This document shows, piece after piece, positions 45,041 through 55,661 of a stretch of DNA of 64,000 nucleotides; position 1 is the stretch's first letter, and each line of letters opens with the position of its first letter. The stretch spans positions 124,001-188,000 of the forward strand of contig NZ_JQGC01000002.1 of assembly GCF_000743575.1 (NCBI RefSeq), read 5' to 3'. The stretch comes from Devosia riboflavina. GTDB taxonomy: Bacteria > Pseudomonadota > Alphaproteobacteria > Rhizobiales > Devosiaceae. A program made the translations under genes and the position numbers. The notes below the pieces were generated by a model. The model saw nothing but the letters and a program-made list of their open reading frames with translations, had not been told where the DNA came from and did no database searches.

Positions 45041-46386
45041 ATGTCGTTCATCCGCTGCGGTTCGATGAGGCCCTTGAGACGCTCGACCGCATTGGCGAGC
45101 GGCAGCGTCTCGCGCTCGCCAGTCTTGCGATGTTTGATCTCAACTTCGCCCGATTTAAGGCCGCGTGGCCCAAGGATAATCTGGTACGGGATGCCGACGA
45201 GATCGGCCGTGGCAAACTTGGAGCCGGCGGGCTGGTCGCGATCGTCATAGAGCATGTCGAGACCGGCTGCGGTCAGTTCGCCATAGAGCTTGTCGCAAGC
45301 AGCGTCGGTATCGGCATCACCGGCCTTGAGATTGATCAGCACCGCTTCGAAGGGCGCGACGGAGACGGGCCAGATGATGCCGTTTTCGTCGTGCATGGCT
45401 TCGATGATGGCGGGCACCACGCGGGTAGGGCCGATGCCATAGGAGCCCATATGCACGGTGATGTCCCTGCCATCGGGGCCGGTGACATTAGCCTTCATGG
45501 GCGCGGAATATTTGGTGCCGAAATAGAAGATGTGGCCCACTTCGATGCCGCGCGCCATCAACTGCTTGTCCGCGGGAACAGCAGCGCGGAAGGCTGCTTC
45601 GTCGGTCATTTCGTCGGTGGCGGCGAACAACGAGGTCCAATCCTTGAAGATCGGATCGAGATCGCCGCGGAAATCGGTGTCAGCCGGGGGAACGGGCTTG
45701 TCGAGCAGATCCTTGTCGAGGAACACGCCGCTCTCGCCGGTGTCGGCCAGGACGTGGAACTCGTAGGAGAGATCGCCGCCAATGGGGCCGGTATCGGCGC
45801 GCATGGGAATGCCGACGAGGCCCATGCGGCGGAAGGTGCGGAGATAAGCCACGAACATGCGCTGGAACGCCTTGACCGCCGAGGCTTCATCGAGATCGAA
45901 GGAATAGGCGTCCTTCATCAGGAATTCGCGGCTGCGCATGGTGCCGAAGCGGGGGCGCACCTCGTCGCGGAACTTCCACTGGATGTGGTAGAGGTTCAGC
46001 GGCAGGTCCTTGTAGGATTTTACATAGGTGCGGAAAATGTCGGTGATCATTTCCTCATTGGTCGGGCCATAGAGGAATTCGCGCTCGTGGCGATCTTCGA
46101 TGCGCAGCATTTCCTTGCCATAGGCATCGTAGCGGCCCGATTCGCGCCAGAGATCGGCGGACTGAATGGTGGGCATGAGAAGCTGCACCGCGCCGGAGCG
46201 GTTCTGCTCCTCTTCGATGATCTTCTGGACCTTCATCAGCACCTTGTAGCCCAGCGGCAGCCAGGAATAGAGGCCGGAGGCTTGCTGGCGGATCATGCCG
46301 GCGCGCAGCATCAGCCGATGCGAGGCAATCTCGGCTTCCTTGGGAACGTCGCGCAGAACCGGCAGAAAATAGCGGGAAAGGCGCAT
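45037..46386 (-). CDS. proS: Proline--tRNA ligase
   Basis: 449 residues from the ATG at 46386 with GGAG six bases ahead; an upstream extension is open but lacks similarity. Class II motifs are present: motif 2 [30 protein letters not shown] in adjacent blocks, YGPTNEEM, and motif 3 [16 protein letters not shown]. The large editing insertion of E. coli ProRS is missing, giving the shorter alphaproteobacterial form, so mischarged Ala-tRNA-Pro would need a separate YbaK/ProX-type editor. It heads the proS-lolC-lolD unit. Confidence 0.96.
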   Translation of the reverse strand: MRLSRYFLPVLRDVPKEAEIASHRLMLRAGMIRQQASGLYSWLPLGYKVLMKVQKIIEEEQNRSGAVQLLMPTIQSADLWRESGRYDAYGKEMLRIEDRHEREFLYGPTNEEMITDIFRTYVKSYKDLPLNLYHIQWKFRDEVRPRFGTMRSREFLMKDAYSFDLDEASAVKAFQRMFVAYLRTFRRMGLVGIPMRADTGPIGGDLSYEFHVLADTGESGVFLDKDLLDKPVPPADTDFRGDLDPIFKDWTSLFAATDEMTDEAAFRAAVPADKQLMARGIEVGHIFYFGTKYSAPMKANVTGPDGRDITVHMGSYGIGPTRVVPAIIEAMHDENGIIWPVSVAPFEAVLINLKAGDADTDAACDKLYGELTAAGLDMLYDDRDQPAGSKFATADLVGIPYQIILGPRGLKSGEVEIKHRKTGERETLPLANAVERLKGLIEPQRMNDI

Positions 46387-46487
46387 GGGAACTCCGAAAT
46401 TCGTGCTTCGACTCAAGACTTTTGTTGATGCCCACTCAGAGCCCAACCGTCCATACGATTCAAGCATGCAAGCTATGCAGAATCTGC

Positions 46488-46665
46488 GTGACAGGAAGAA
46501 AATGTGTTGTTAGGTTCCTGTCACAATAAAACGAAGGCGGTGCAACCGCCAACGGTCGACAACGTCAAGGGAGGAGCGTTGGCCGCACGCTGTAGAGCGA
46601 GCCTAAGACCAACGTATTGTCGATTCAACTTATAAAGCAGGGCCTTTGTGCCCTGCTTTTTTATT
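46488..46665 (+). ncRNA. Structured, terminator-ended element: sRNA or leader of the MmcQ gene
   Basis: On the plus strand, between divergent proS and the MmcQ/YjbR gene, three perfect hairpins lie in series: GTGACAGGAA/TTCCTGTCAC (46488-46497 with 46515-46524), GGCGGT-GCA-ACCGCC (46536-46550) and a full rho-independent terminator (46634-46665). Between them GCGTTGG (46576-46582) can pair with CCAACG (46609-46614). Since proS reads the other way, the terminator must end a transcript starting inside this gap. It is either a ~180-nt small RNA or an attenuator 17 nt before the next start codon. Family not recognised. Confidence 0.55.
46634..46665 (+). terminator. Rho-independent terminator just before the MmcQ gene
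   Basis: AAAGCAGGGC (46634-46643) and GCCCTGCTTT (46650-46659) form a perfect 10-bp stem with a six-base loop and a tail of T residues to 46662, then ATTTC. It lies 5' of the next gene, not 3' of one. Confidence 0.88.
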
Positions 46666-46681
46666 TCGGAATCAAGACGTA

Positions 46682-47005
46682 ATGGCTGACTCTGAAAGTT
46701 TCACACGAATTGCCCTAGCCCTGCCCGGCGCAACGAGCGGGCCGCATTTCGACCGCACGGCGTTCAAGGTGACGCGCACGTTTGCGACGCTTGCGGCCGA
46801 TGGATTGAGCGCAAACCTGAAATTCACGCCGGACGAGCAGGAATTCAAATGCCAGCTTGCTCCACAGGTGTTTGAGGCCATCAACAATGGTTGGGGACGT
46901 CAGGGCTGGACGACGATATGGCTGGGGGCGGCGACGGAGGAGGATGTCGCCGCGGCGCTGGCCATGGTGCATGTTCACGCGGTGGGGGTGGCGAAGAAAA
47001 AATGA
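46682..47005 (+). CDS. MmcQ/YjbR family protein
   Basis: 107 residues. TRIALALPGATSGPHFDRTAFKV, TLAADGLSANLKFTPDEQEF and GWGRQGWTTIWL follow the MmcQ/YjbR fold, which is CyaY-like. Family members are often labelled DNA-binding, without firm evidence. It is the only plus-strand gene in the 38.7-64 kb stretch and sits 17 nt behind a rho-independent terminator, so its expression may depend on read-through. The Shine-Dalgarno (CGGA, 11 nt away) is weak. Its stop codon lies in a hairpin that can terminate transcripts from the other strand. Confidence 0.8.
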   Translation: MADSESFTRIALALPGATSGPHFDRTAFKVTRTFATLAADGLSANLKFTPDEQEFKCQLAPQVFEAINNGWGRQGWTTIWLGAATEEDVAAALAMVHVHAVGVAKKK

Positions 47006-47036
47006 AAAAGGGTCTTGTTGCCCGCCCTTCTTCATT
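46990..47036 (-). terminator. Terminator for minus-strand transcripts at the MmcQ gene end
   Basis: On the minus strand AATGAAGAAGGG (from 47036) pairs with CCCTTTTTCATT (to 47001) with one mismatch, followed by TTTTTCTTCGCC. It would end the rnj-DUF1467 transcript after it crosses the palindromic repeat region. Confidence 0.6.
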
Positions 47037-47060
47037 TGGCCTGAACATCTCAAACTCGAT

Positions 47061-47323
47061 TGTCACCCCGGCGAAGGCCGGAAGTGTTCATTTCGGCCGC
47101 TCGGTTCGTCTGCGAAGTTTTCGTCTCCACGATGCTGCCCTCGGGCTTGCCCCGAGGGCCGATGCGGGAGCCACGGCGCTTATGCTTGCGATGCGTGGCC
47201 CTCGGGTCAAGCCCGAGGGCAGCCCGGTGGGTGGGATGAAAAGCGCCCAACACAAACACTCCCGCGAAGGCCGGGGCCGATCCCGAGATCTCAAGATGGG
47301 TCCCGGCCTTCGCCGGGATGACA
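47061..47323. repeat. Nested palindromic repeat region
   Basis: An outer inverted repeat (47061-47081 and 47303-47323, 20 of 21 positions) encloses an inner one (47135-47160 and 47197-47222, 25 of 26 positions). The outer arm contains CCGGCGAAGGCCGG and the inner one CCTCGGGCTTG/CAAGCCCGAGG. The 47006-47378 spacer holds no gene; open frames across it only trace the repeats. Such elements match the dispersed REP/BIME type of intergenic repeats. Confidence 0.75.
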
Positions 47324-47378
47324 GCCGATGGGTGTTGAAGCACCTCACAAGGCCGCTGCAATTGAGCAGCAGAACACC

Positions 47379-47630
47379 TCAGCGATTCCAATAGGCCATC
47401 AGCGTTTCGTTGGTGAGCACCCAGAGCAGCAGGGCCGTGAAGAAGATGGCGAGGCCGGTGGCGATCAACAATTTTCGACCCATGCGCGGGGCGACCGGCG
47501 AGCCGGGGTCGGCACCCGGCACGAGCGCTTCGCCGGTTTCGTGATGGCTGCGCGCGCCGATGGGCAGCACCGCGACGAAGCAGAGCCACCAGACGACGAA
47601 GAAGACGGCGGCGATCGATCCCCACTGCAT
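47379..47630 (-). CDS. DUF1467 family membrane protein
   Basis: 83 residues with two hydrophobic helices (about 5-25 and 53-72) joined by a polar loop containing LPIGARSHHETGEALVPGADPGSP, the DUF1467 pattern. It sits four bases after the rnj stop, a pairing I recognise from other Hyphomicrobiales. No function is known. Expression is most likely from the rnj side. Confidence 0.8.
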   Translation of the reverse strand: MQWGSIAAVFFVVWWLCFVAVLPIGARSHHETGEALVPGADPGSPVAPRMGRKLLIATGLAIFFTALLLWVLTNETLMAYWNR

Positions 47631-47634
47631 GGCG

Positions 47635-49308
47635 TCAGACCCTGTGTACGAAGACGTTCACGTTGGGCTTGCGGCCCCAGAAACCATTCACTTCGTTGCG
47701 GATGGCCTTGAAGAGCGCCGAGCTGAACACGTCGGGATCCGTGCGGCGCTTGGGCGGCAGGCTCTTGATGGTGTTGGTGACGGTGTCTTCCACCAGCTCA
47801 ACCAGCGACTCGTCTTCGGTTTCGGGGAGGCCTTCGATGACATAGTCGGGGCCGGAGACGACCTGGCCGTTGGAGTTGACTGCGAGGCTGACGATGATCA
47901 TGCCGCCGAAGGACAGGCGACGGCGGCCCTTTACGCCCGATTCCTCGGGCGTGCAGAGCACGAGGCCGTCGAGATAGAGTTCGCCGGTGCGGACTTCTGC
48001 CGGATAGGCCATGGGCTCGGGGAAGAGCCGGACCATGTCGCCATTGCGCGCTTCGCAGACATTGGGAATGCCTTCTTCGCGGCCGAGCTTGGCGTGGGCA
48101 GCAAGGTGCGTGGCTTCGCCGTGCACGGGAACGAGCACCTGCGGCTTGACCCAGGAATAGAGGCGGCGCAGTTCGTCGCGGCGCGGGTGGCCGGTGACGT
48201 GAACGAGCGCATCGTTCTGGGTGATGACCTCGATGCCCTTGTCGATAAGCAGGTTCTGGATGTCGATGACTTCGCGCTCATTGCCCGGAATGGCCCAGGA
48301 CGAGAAGATCATGCGATCGCCGGCGTTGAGATCGATGACCGGATGCTCTCCGCGGGCGATGCGGGCGATGGCGGCGCGGGCTTCGCCCTGGCTGCCGGTG
48401 CAGATCAACACGCACTTGTCGCGGGCGATGGTCTTGTAGGCATCCTGATCGTGGAGGGTCGGCAGGCCTTCGAGCATGCCGAGTTCCTTGGCGATGCCCA
48501 TGATGCGGTGCAGCGAGCGGCCGGAGAGGACCACCTGACGGCCGGCCTGGTGCGCGGCGCGGACGATAGAGACGACGCGGCCGACGTTCGAGGCAAAGGT
48601 CGTGACGGCAACGCGGTGCGGCGCTTCGGCGATGAGGGCAGCGAGAGTGGCGCCGATTTCGGCTTCGCTTGGGCTTTCGCCATCCTTGAGGGCATTGGTG
48701 GAATCGCAGACCAGCGCCAGCGGCAGGTCGGATTCTGTGCCGATGGCCTTGAAGCGTTCGACATCGGTCGGAGCGCTGACGACGGGGGTCGGATCGAGTT
48801 TCCAGTCGCCGGTGTGCAGCACGCGGCCGACCGGGGTCGTAATAAGAATGCTGTTCGATTCCGGGATCGAGTGGGCGACGTTGATCGCTTCGAGCTTGAA
48901 GGGCCCGATCTCGAACGGTTTTCCCGGGCGCATGATGCGGACGTCGACGTTTTCGACAATGCCGTCTCCTGCCCGCTTGGCGGCCAGCATGGCAGCGGTG
49001 AAGGGGGTGGCATAGACCGGCTTGTCGAAGACGGGCCAGAGATCGAGCACGGCGCCGTAGTGGTCTTCGTGGCTGTGGGTGAGGATCAAGGCGAGGACGT
49101 CATCGGCATTTTCCTCGAGAAATTCGGGGTTTGCCATGATGAGTTCGATGCCCGGCAGGTCCGGACCACCGAAGCTGACGCCGCAATCGACGACGATCCA
49201 CTTGCGGGATTTTTCGGGGCCAAAGCCATAGGCGCCCATATTCATGCCGATCTCGCCGACGCCCCCGAGGGGCACAAAGACGAGTTCATCCCTTTGGTTC
49301 TTAGCCAT
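47635..49308 (-). CDS. rnj: Ribonuclease J
   Basis: 557 residues from the ATG at 49308. The metallo-beta-lactamase motif H78-S-H-E-D-H83 sits in ILTHSHEDHYG. It is followed by the beta-CASP domain (about 210-360; SGRSLHRIMGIA, CTGSQGEARAAIARIARGEH) and motif VHVTGHPRRDELRRLY with a C-terminal domain. RNase J has 5'-3' exonuclease and endonuclease activity in mRNA decay and rRNA maturation. It lies 71 nt after birA and four bases before DUF1467. An upstream open extension of 20 codons lacks similarity. Confidence 0.95.
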   Translation of the reverse strand: MAKNQRDELVFVPLGGVGEIGMNMGAYGFGPEKSRKWIVVDCGVSFGGPDLPGIELIMANPEFLEENADDVLALILTHSHEDHYGAVLDLWPVFDKPVYATPFTAAMLAAKRAGDGIVENVDVRIMRPGKPFEIGPFKLEAINVAHSIPESNSILITTPVGRVLHTGDWKLDPTPVVSAPTDVERFKAIGTESDLPLALVCDSTNALKDGESPSEAEIGATLAALIAEAPHRVAVTTFASNVGRVVSIVRAAHQAGRQVVLSGRSLHRIMGIAKELGMLEGLPTLHDQDAYKTIARDKCVLICTGSQGEARAAIARIARGEHPVIDLNAGDRMIFSSWAIPGNEREVIDIQNLLIDKGIEVITQNDALVHVTGHPRRDELRRLYSWVKPQVLVPVHGEATHLAAHAKLGREEGIPNVCEARNGDMVRLFPEPMAYPAEVRTGELYLDGLVLCTPEESGVKGRRRLSFGGMIIVSLAVNSNGQVVSGPDYVIEGLPETEDESLVELVEDTVTNTIKSLPPKRRTDPDVFSSALFKAIRNEVNGFWGRKPNVNVFVHRV

Positions 49309-49379
49309 GGGTTTTCTTTTTCCTTTTGCGCGCGGCGCCTGGCGATCTTTGGTCGCTGGTCGTCGCACAGATGTTGTGG

Positions 49380-50210
49380 TCAGCTTCGGGCGCTGGCCGT
49401 TGCCCCAAAATGCACATCGCCCGCCGTGATCACGATCCGCGCGCCATCATCGTCGCGCATGACCAGTCGACCGGACGAGTCGATGGTTTCAAAAATTCCT
49501 CGCCGGACGACACCGTCCTGCGAGACGGCGACCGGGGCACCAATGCCCGCGGCCGAACCGCGCCACTGGTTCAAAATCTCAGAGATTCCAGCGCCCTCGT
49601 TCCAGAGGGAGAAGGCTTCGACCCAGGCTTCCGAGAGTGCTTCGAAGACGTCTTCAGCACTGCGCTCGTAGCCAAGATCCCTAAGGCTGGTAGCGGGATA
49701 GGGCAAACCGGTGGGGGCCGCAATAACATTGACACCGATGCCGATGACGATTGCGTGGCTGCCATCGGCGGCCTTGCCCATTTCGAGGAGGATGCCGGCG
49801 ACCTTGGCGCCATCGGCGAGGACGTCGTTGGGCCATTTGAGCGCAACGCGGCCGGAGCCGTTCATGGCGTCGGCGCCATCGATACCGATGCGGACGGCGC
49901 CCTGCGGCAGGATTTTCGCAAAGGCCTTCTGCATGGCGACGCCAGCGACAAAACCGAGTGTTGCCAGGACGTTGGCGTCTGCATCGGGAACGATGAGGAG
50001 GCTGGCGGCGAGGTTGCCCGAGGGGCTTTCCCAAGCGCGGCCACGGCGACCGCGGCCGGCGGTCTGCTTGAGCGCGGCGAACCAGATGCCGCCTGGATCG
50101 CCCGCGGCGGCGGCCGCGAGCGCTTCTGAGTTGGTGGACCCTATTTCATCGAACCCGGCCAGCCGATAACCGGCAGACCGGGCCTTTGGGCCGAGTGAAA
50201 ACTCGGCCAC
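49380..50210 (-). CDS. birA: Biotin--[acetyl-CoA-carboxylase] ligase
   Basis: 276 residues. The biotin-binding loop is GRGRRGRAWESPSGN (52-66) and the catalytic lysine is K125 in KWPNDV. A C-terminal SH3-like domain covers about 225-270. There is no N-terminal helix-turn-helix, so this is the monofunctional ligase and not a repressor of biotin synthesis. It biotinylates acetyl-CoA carboxylase and other carboxylases. A GTG start follows the nuoN stop with no gap, the usual nuoN-birA-rnj order. The aspartate-rich insert GIDGADAMNG (109-118) is unusual but short. Confidence 0.92.
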   Translation of the reverse strand: MAEFSLGPKARSAGYRLAGFDEIGSTNSEALAAAAAGDPGGIWFAALKQTAGRGRRGRAWESPSGNLAASLLIVPDADANVLATLGFVAGVAMQKAFAKILPQGAVRIGIDGADAMNGSGRVALKWPNDVLADGAKVAGILLEMGKAADGSHAIVIGIGVNVIAAPTGLPYPATSLRDLGYERSAEDVFEALSEAWVEAFSLWNEGAGISEILNQWRGSAAGIGAPVAVSQDGVVRRGIFETIDSSGRLVMRDDDGARIVITAGDVHFGATASARS

Positions 50211-51656
50211 CTAGAACAGGCTTCCCGCGGCTATGTGTGCCCAATTGGTTAGCACACTGCCAACACTGAAGTAGTACGTCACGACAAGGAAGGCACTGAT
50301 CGCGAGAATGATGTTGAGCTCATTCGGGACCGCGATGAAGGTCGACTTCGGTTCGTCGAAGTACATCGTCTTGACCACGCGCAGGTAGTAGTACGCGCTC
50401 ACGGCCGACGCCAGAACACCGATGACCGAGAGGACATAGAGGTTGGCTTCGATGGCGGCGAGGAAGACGTGCCACTTGGCGAAGAACCCGGCGAGCGGCG
50501 GCATGCCGATCAGCGAGAACATCAGGATGGCCATGATGGCGGCGACGAAGGGACGCGTCTGGGCGGCACCGGCGAGGTCTTCGATGTTCTCGACATAGCC
50601 GTCTTCGGTGCGCAACGACAGGATGCAGGCGAAGAGGCCGGCGGTCATGGTGACGTAGATCGCCATGTAGATCGCGACGCCTTCGACACCGACCTGGGTG
50701 CCCGAGGAGAGGCCGACGAGAGCGAAGCCGACGTGACCGATCGAGGAATAGGCGATGAGGCGCTTGAGCGAGCGCTGGCCGATAGCCGCGAAGGCGGCGA
50801 GGACCATGGAGGCGATCGAGAGGAAGATCACGACCTGCTGCCAATCGTGGGAGATTGGCTGGAAGGTATCCATGACCAGACGGATCATCAGCGACATGGC
50901 GGCCACCTTGGGAGCCATGGCGAAGAAGGCCGTTACCGGGGTTGGAGCGCCTTCGTAAACGTCCGGCGTCCACATGTGGAACGGCACGGCCGAAATCTTG
51001 AAGGCGACGCCAGCAAGGAGGAACACCATGCCGAAGACGAGGCCGATGGAACGGCCTTCCATGGCAATGGCGCCGACGATCTCGGTGAGGTTGGTATGGC
51101 CGGTGAAGCCATAGACCAGCGAGGCACCGTAGAGGAGCATGCCCGAGGAGAGTGCGCCGAGGACGAAGTACTTTAGGCCCGCTTCAGACGCGCGCTTGTC
51201 GTCACGCTTGATGGCGGCCATGACGTAGAGCGCCAGGGACTGCAGTTCGAGACCGATATAGAGGCTCATGAGGTCGTTGGCCGACACCATGATCATCATG
51301 CCCAGCGTCGCGAGGACGGCGAGGATCGAATATTCGAACTTGTGGACCCCGTTTGCCTCGGAATTGGGCATGGCGAGGATGAGCGAAAGCGCAGCACCGC
51401 CGAGAACCAACAGCTTCATGTAGCGGCCGAAGGCATCGGCAATGAAGACACCGTTGAACAGCACGCCATCGGCGGGGTTCAAGATGATCATCAGGCCAGC
51501 GGCGGCCATAAGCAGGACAGCGAGCCAGGAGATGAGGACCGACTTCTCCTTGTTGATGGCGACGCCCAGGATCACAAGGACCAGGGCGCCGACTGCCATC
51601 AGCAGTTCGGGATAAGCAGGCGCAACGCTCGCGAAATCAATAACGTCAGAGTTCAC
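50211..51656 (-). CDS. nuoN: NADH-quinone oxidoreductase subunit N
   Basis: 481 residues, 13-14 membrane helices, antiporter-like Complex I subunit. The conserved lysine/glutamate segments of the Mrp-type proton channel are in [35 protein letters not shown] and [24 protein letters not shown] in successive blocks, then [19 protein letters not shown]. It forms part of the proton-pumping membrane arm. It follows nuoM by nine bases and abuts birA. Confidence 0.95.
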   Translation of the reverse strand: MNSDVIDFASVAPAYPELLMAVGALVLVILGVAINKEKSVLISWLAVLLMAAAGLMIILNPADGVLFNGVFIADAFGRYMKLLVLGGAALSLILAMPNSEANGVHKFEYSILAVLATLGMMIMVSANDLMSLYIGLELQSLALYVMAAIKRDDKRASEAGLKYFVLGALSSGMLLYGASLVYGFTGHTNLTEIVGAIAMEGRSIGLVFGMVFLLAGVAFKISAVPFHMWTPDVYEGAPTPVTAFFAMAPKVAAMSLMIRLVMDTFQPISHDWQQVVIFLSIASMVLAAFAAIGQRSLKRLIAYSSIGHVGFALVGLSSGTQVGVEGVAIYMAIYVTMTAGLFACILSLRTEDGYVENIEDLAGAAQTRPFVAAIMAILMFSLIGMPPLAGFFAKWHVFLAAIEANLYVLSVIGVLASAVSAYYYLRVVKTMYFDEPKSTFIAVPNELNIILAISAFLVVTYYFSVGSVLTNWAHIAAGSLF

Positions 51657-51665
51657 GGTGCTCTC

Positions 51666-53249
51666 CTAGTGCGCAGCAGGCTCAGCCGCAGGTTCTGCGG
51701 CCGGCGCAGCCTCGCCCGTGGGCGCGGCGTATTCGAGGGGTGCCCTTGCGTCGGCAAGGGAAACGGCGGGATCGAGGCCAATCGAGGTGGCGTAGTGGGA
51801 CACCAGATTGTTGACCGAGGCGGCCGTCGTATCGAGGATCGGCGAGGGATAGAAGCCGAACACGATGATCAGGATGATCAGCGGGTAGAGAATGATCTTC
51901 TCGCGCAGATCCAGATCGAGAATGCCCTTGAGGCTTTCCTTGGTGAGCGCACCGAAGACGACGCGGCGGTAGAGCCAGAGGGCATAGCCGGCCGAGAAGA
52001 TCACGCCGAAGGCAGCGCCAAAAGCCACCCAGGTATTGACCTGGAAGACACCGAGCATGGTGAGGAATTCACCGACGAAGCCCGAGGTACCCGGAAGGCC
52101 GACGTTCGCCATGGTGAAGACCATGAAGGCGAAGGCATATTTCGGCATGCGCTCGACAAGGCCGCCATAGGCGGTGATGTCGCGGGTGTGCATGCGGTCA
52201 TAGATGACGCCGACCGAAAGGAAGAGCGCGCCGGAAACCAGACCATGCGAGATCATCTGGAACATGGCGCCCTGGATGCCGAGGGCATTGCCCGCGAAGA
52301 TACCCATGGTGACGAAGCCCATGTGAGCGACCGACGAGTAAGCAATGAGCTTCTTGATGTCGGTCTGAACGAGGGCCACGAGCGAAGTGATGATGATGGC
52401 GGCGACCGAGAGCACGAACACGAAGTTCGAGAGCTGGGCCGAAGCATCGGGGAACATGGGCAGGCTGAAGCGCAGGAAGCCATAGCCGCCAAGCTTCAGG
52501 AGGATCGCCGCGAGGATGACGGAACCGGCAGTCGGGGCTTCCACGTGGGCTTCAGGCAGCCAGCGGTGGAACGGCCACATCGGCATCTTGACCGCCAGCG
52601 AGGCGAAGAAGGCCAGCCAGAGCCAGATCTGCATGCTTTCCGGGAACTGGTGGGTCAAGAGGCGCGAAATGTCGGTGGTGCCGGCGTTCCAATACATGGC
52701 CATGATGGCCAGGAGCATCAGGACGGAGCCGATGAAGGTATAGAAGAAGAACTTGTAGCTCGCCTGGATGCGGCGCTTGCCGCCCCAGATACCGATGATG
52801 AGGAACATCGGCAGCAGAGTGCCTTCGAAGAAGACATAGAACATGGCGAGATCGAGCGTGGTAAACACGCCGATCATGAGGACTTCCAGAATGAGGAAGA
52901 CCAGCATGTATTCCTTGACGCGCTTGTCGATGGCTTCCCAGCTCGCGAGGATACAGAACGGCATCAGCAGAGCCGAGAGCACCACGAAGAGCACGGAAAT
53001 GCCGTCGACGCCGACGCGATAGCCGATGCTGTCACCCAGCCAGGGATAGTTCACGACGAACTGGAAGCCCGGATTGGAGGCATCGAAGGCGGCCCAGATC
53101 CAGAGCGAGAGGGCCAGGGTGACGAGGGTCGTCACCAAGGCCGTCCAACGGATCGCGTTGAGCGCCGTCTTTGGCGTGACCAGAACCAGTGCCGCGCCGA
53201 GGAGCGGCAGGAAGGTCACGATTGAGAGGATAGAGTTCTCGAAGGTCAT
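51666..53249 (-). CDS. nuoM: NADH-quinone oxidoreductase subunit M
   Basis: 527 residues with 14 predicted helices. Signatures: [25 protein letters not shown] segment near 120, [27 protein letters not shown] in two blocks, and [20 protein letters not shown]. It is the second antiporter-like proton channel of Complex I. The C-terminal 35 residues are an Ala/Glu/Pro-rich tail ([19 protein letters not shown]) not needed for the fold. The start overlaps the nuoL stop by one base. Confidence 0.96.
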   Translation of the reverse strand: MTFENSILSIVTFLPLLGAALVLVTPKTALNAIRWTALVTTLVTLALSLWIWAAFDASNPGFQFVVNYPWLGDSIGYRVGVDGISVLFVVLSALLMPFCILASWEAIDKRVKEYMLVFLILEVLMIGVFTTLDLAMFYVFFEGTLLPMFLIIGIWGGKRRIQASYKFFFYTFIGSVLMLLAIMAMYWNAGTTDISRLLTHQFPESMQIWLWLAFFASLAVKMPMWPFHRWLPEAHVEAPTAGSVILAAILLKLGGYGFLRFSLPMFPDASAQLSNFVFVLSVAAIIITSLVALVQTDIKKLIAYSSVAHMGFVTMGIFAGNALGIQGAMFQMISHGLVSGALFLSVGVIYDRMHTRDITAYGGLVERMPKYAFAFMVFTMANVGLPGTSGFVGEFLTMLGVFQVNTWVAFGAAFGVIFSAGYALWLYRRVVFGALTKESLKGILDLDLREKIILYPLIILIIVFGFYPSPILDTTAASVNNLVSHYATSIGLDPAVSLADARAPLEYAAPTGEAAPAAEPAAEPAAH

Positions 53250-55327
53250 CAGATCAGTCCCCCGGCCGCGATGGCCCAGGTCAGCAGCGCCGCGATGCCG
53301 ATCAGCATGGCGAAGGCATAGTGATAGAGGTAGCCGGACTGGAGTTTCACAACCCAGGAGGTGACGTTCTGAACGCGACGGCCGAGGCCCTCGGCGATCT
53401 TGCCGTCGACCAGCCAGTCATCGAACCCATGCCAGATGGCGCGGCCGATCCAGAGCGCGGGGCGCACGAAGATCGTGTTGTACAGTTCGTCGAAGTACCA
53501 CTTGTTGAGCAGGAACTGGTAGAGGCCGGGATTGGCGGCTGCCAGCTTGCCCGGGATATCCGGACGACGGATGTACATGTACCAGGCGGCAACGAAGCCG
53601 ATGATCATGGACACCGTGGCGCTCCACTTCACCCAAGTCGGCACATGGTGCGCCGCTTCGATGATCTCGTGGTCGATGAAGATCGAACCAGCGAAGAAGT
53701 GCTCGATGTGTTCGACCTCGTGGAAGAACATGCCGTAGAAAACGACACCGGCAAGGACCGCGCCGACAGCCAGCACATAAAGCGGCACCAGCATGACGTT
53801 GGGCGATTCATGGGCATTGTCGTAGGCCGAGCCGTGGTGGCCATGGCCATGGTCATCATGGGCGTGATCGTCGTGAGCGTGATCATCATGGGCATGAGCG
53901 TCATGGCCATGAGCGGCTTCGCGCGGCGTGCCGTGGAAGGTCAGGTGCACCAGGCGCCAGGAATAGAAGCTCGTGAACAGAGCCGCGATGACCAGGAGCC
54001 AGAAGGCGAAGCTGCCGATATTGCCGCCGACCGCATAGGCCGATTCAATGATCGAGTCCTTGGAGAAGAAACCGGCGAAGCCGAAATTGGTGCCAGGGAT
54101 GCCGACGCCGGTGAGAGCAAGGGTACCGATCATCATCATCGCATAGGTGATGGGGATCTTCTTCCTGAGGCCACCCATGTTCCGCATATCCTGCTCATGG
54201 TGCATCGCATGGATGACCGAGCCGGCGCCGAGGAACAGCAGAGCCTTGAAGAAGGCGTGGGTGAAGAGGTGGAACACACCGGCCGAATAGGCCCCAGCCC
54301 CAAGCGCGACGAACATGTAGCCGAGCTGCGAACAGGTCGAGTAGGCGATGACGCGCTTGATGTCGTTCTGAACGAGGCCGACGGTCGCCGCGAAGAACGC
54401 GGTGATGGCGCCGATGACGATCACGACATTGAGGGCGAAAGGCGAAAGCTCGAACAGCGGCGACAGGCGGGCGACCATGAAGACGCCGGCGGTGACCATG
54501 GTTGCGGCATGGATGAGCGCCGACACCGGGGTCGGGCCTTCCATGGCGTCCGGAAGCCAGGTGTGCAGCAGGAACTGCGCCGACTTGCCCATGGCGCCCA
54601 TGAAGAGCAGCAGGCAGATGACGGTCATCGCATCGAGGTTCCACGAGAGGAACCGGATGACCGGCAGGCCGGTGGTCGCGAATTCGTCGGCGGCATGGAA
54701 GGCGCCGTCGAAATCGATGTGGCCGAGCACGAGGAAGGCACCGAAGATGCCGAGGGCGAAGCCGAAGTCACCGACGCGGTTGACGATGAAGGCCTTCATG
54801 GCGGCGGCGGTTGCGGAGGGCTTGGTGTACCAGAAGCCGATCAGCAGGTAGGAGGCCAGACCCACGCCTTCCCAGCCGAAGAACATCTGCAGGAAGTTGT
54901 CGGCCGTCACCAGCATGAGCATGGCGAAGGTGAAGAGCGAGAGATAGGCGAAGAAGCGCGAACGATGCGGATCGTCGCTCATGTAGCCGATCGAATAGAG
55001 GTGAACGAGGGCCGAAACCGTGTTCACGACCACCAGCATGATGGCGGTGAGCGTATCAACGCGAAGAGTCCAGCGCAGGTCCATGTCGCCGACCTGGATC
55101 CAGCGCATGACTTCGACCTTGAGGACGGCCGTATGACCATCGCCCACGGCGCCGACAAGGCCATCACCAAAGGCGACGGGGATGAACACGAACCAGCTCA
55201 GCACCGCTGCGATGAGCAGCAGGCCGGTGGTGATGAACTCGGATGGCCGGTGGCCGATGGACCGGCCCAACAGGCCGGCAATAAGCGCCCCGACGAGGGG
55301 CAGGAAAACAATCGCCTGAATGATCAT
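53249..55327 (-). CDS. nuoL: NADH-quinone oxidoreductase subunit L
   Basis: 692 residues, 16 helices including the long lateral helix near the C-terminus. The proton-channel signature includes [23 protein letters not shown] and [22 protein letters not shown] in separate helices. Residues about 473-499 form a His/Asp-rich cytoplasmic or periplasmic loop made of repeated HAHDD-type units, not typical of NuoL. It is the distal antiporter-like subunit of Complex I. It lies 10 bases after nuoK and overlaps nuoM by one base. Confidence 0.96.
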   Translation of the reverse strand: MIIQAIVFLPLVGALIAGLLGRSIGHRPSEFITTGLLLIAAVLSWFVFIPVAFGDGLVGAVGDGHTAVLKVEVMRWIQVGDMDLRWTLRVDTLTAIMLVVVNTVSALVHLYSIGYMSDDPHRSRFFAYLSLFTFAMLMLVTADNFLQMFFGWEGVGLASYLLIGFWYTKPSATAAAMKAFIVNRVGDFGFALGIFGAFLVLGHIDFDGAFHAADEFATTGLPVIRFLSWNLDAMTVICLLLFMGAMGKSAQFLLHTWLPDAMEGPTPVSALIHAATMVTAGVFMVARLSPLFELSPFALNVVIVIGAITAFFAATVGLVQNDIKRVIAYSTCSQLGYMFVALGAGAYSAGVFHLFTHAFFKALLFLGAGSVIHAMHHEQDMRNMGGLRKKIPITYAMMMIGTLALTGVGIPGTNFGFAGFFSKDSIIESAYAVGGNIGSFAFWLLVIAALFTSFYSWRLVHLTFHGTPREAAHGHDAHAHDDHAHDDHAHDDHGHGHHGSAYDNAHESPNVMLVPLYVLAVGAVLAGVVFYGMFFHEVEHIEHFFAGSIFIDHEIIEAAHHVPTWVKWSATVSMIIGFVAAWYMYIRRPDIPGKLAAANPGLYQFLLNKWYFDELYNTIFVRPALWIGRAIWHGFDDWLVDGKIAEGLGRRVQNVTSWVVKLQSGYLYHYAFAMLIGIAALLTWAIAAGGLI

Positions 55328-55337
55328 AGCGGTGCTC

Positions 55338-55652
55338 TTAGCCCTTCATCAGATTGGCGTCTTCAACCGCGATGGACCCACGGTTGCGGTAGAAAATGAC
55401 CAGGATGGCCAGACCGATAGCGGCTTCAGCAGCAGCCACGGTGAGGATCATCAGCGCGAAGACCTGACCCTGCAGATCCTGCAGATGAGCGCTGAAGGCC
55501 ACGAAGTTCAGATTGACCGCAAGCAGGATCAATTCCACCGACATCAGGATGACGATGACGTTCTTGCGGTTGAGAAAGATGCCGAACACGCCGAGCGTGA
55601 ACAGGATGGCTGCAACGGTCAGGTAGTGACCGAGCCCGATTTCCAAGCCCAT
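55338..55652 (-). CDS. nuoK: NADH-quinone oxidoreductase subunit K
   Basis: 104 residues, three membrane helices, full family length. The buried glutamates are in [19 protein letters not shown] and [14 protein letters not shown], and [14 protein letters not shown] precedes them. It belongs to the membrane arm between NuoJ and NuoN and takes part in proton translocation. Nine-base gap after nuoJ. Confidence 0.97.
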   Translation of the reverse strand: MGLEIGLGHYLTVAAILFTLGVFGIFLNRKNVIVILMSVELILLAVNLNFVAFSAHLQDLQGQVFALMILTVAAAEAAIGLAILVIFYRNRGSIAVEDANLMKG

Positions 55653-55661
55653 GATAAACCC

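Noticed and set aside
46857..47394. Overlapping frames across the palindromic region after the MmcQ gene
   Set aside because: They only translate the inverted repeats and change phase with them.
53831..53911. Short repeated units that could suggest a CRISPR-like array
   Set aside because: The units are codon-phased His/Asp repeats inside nuoL, with no spacers and no cas genes.
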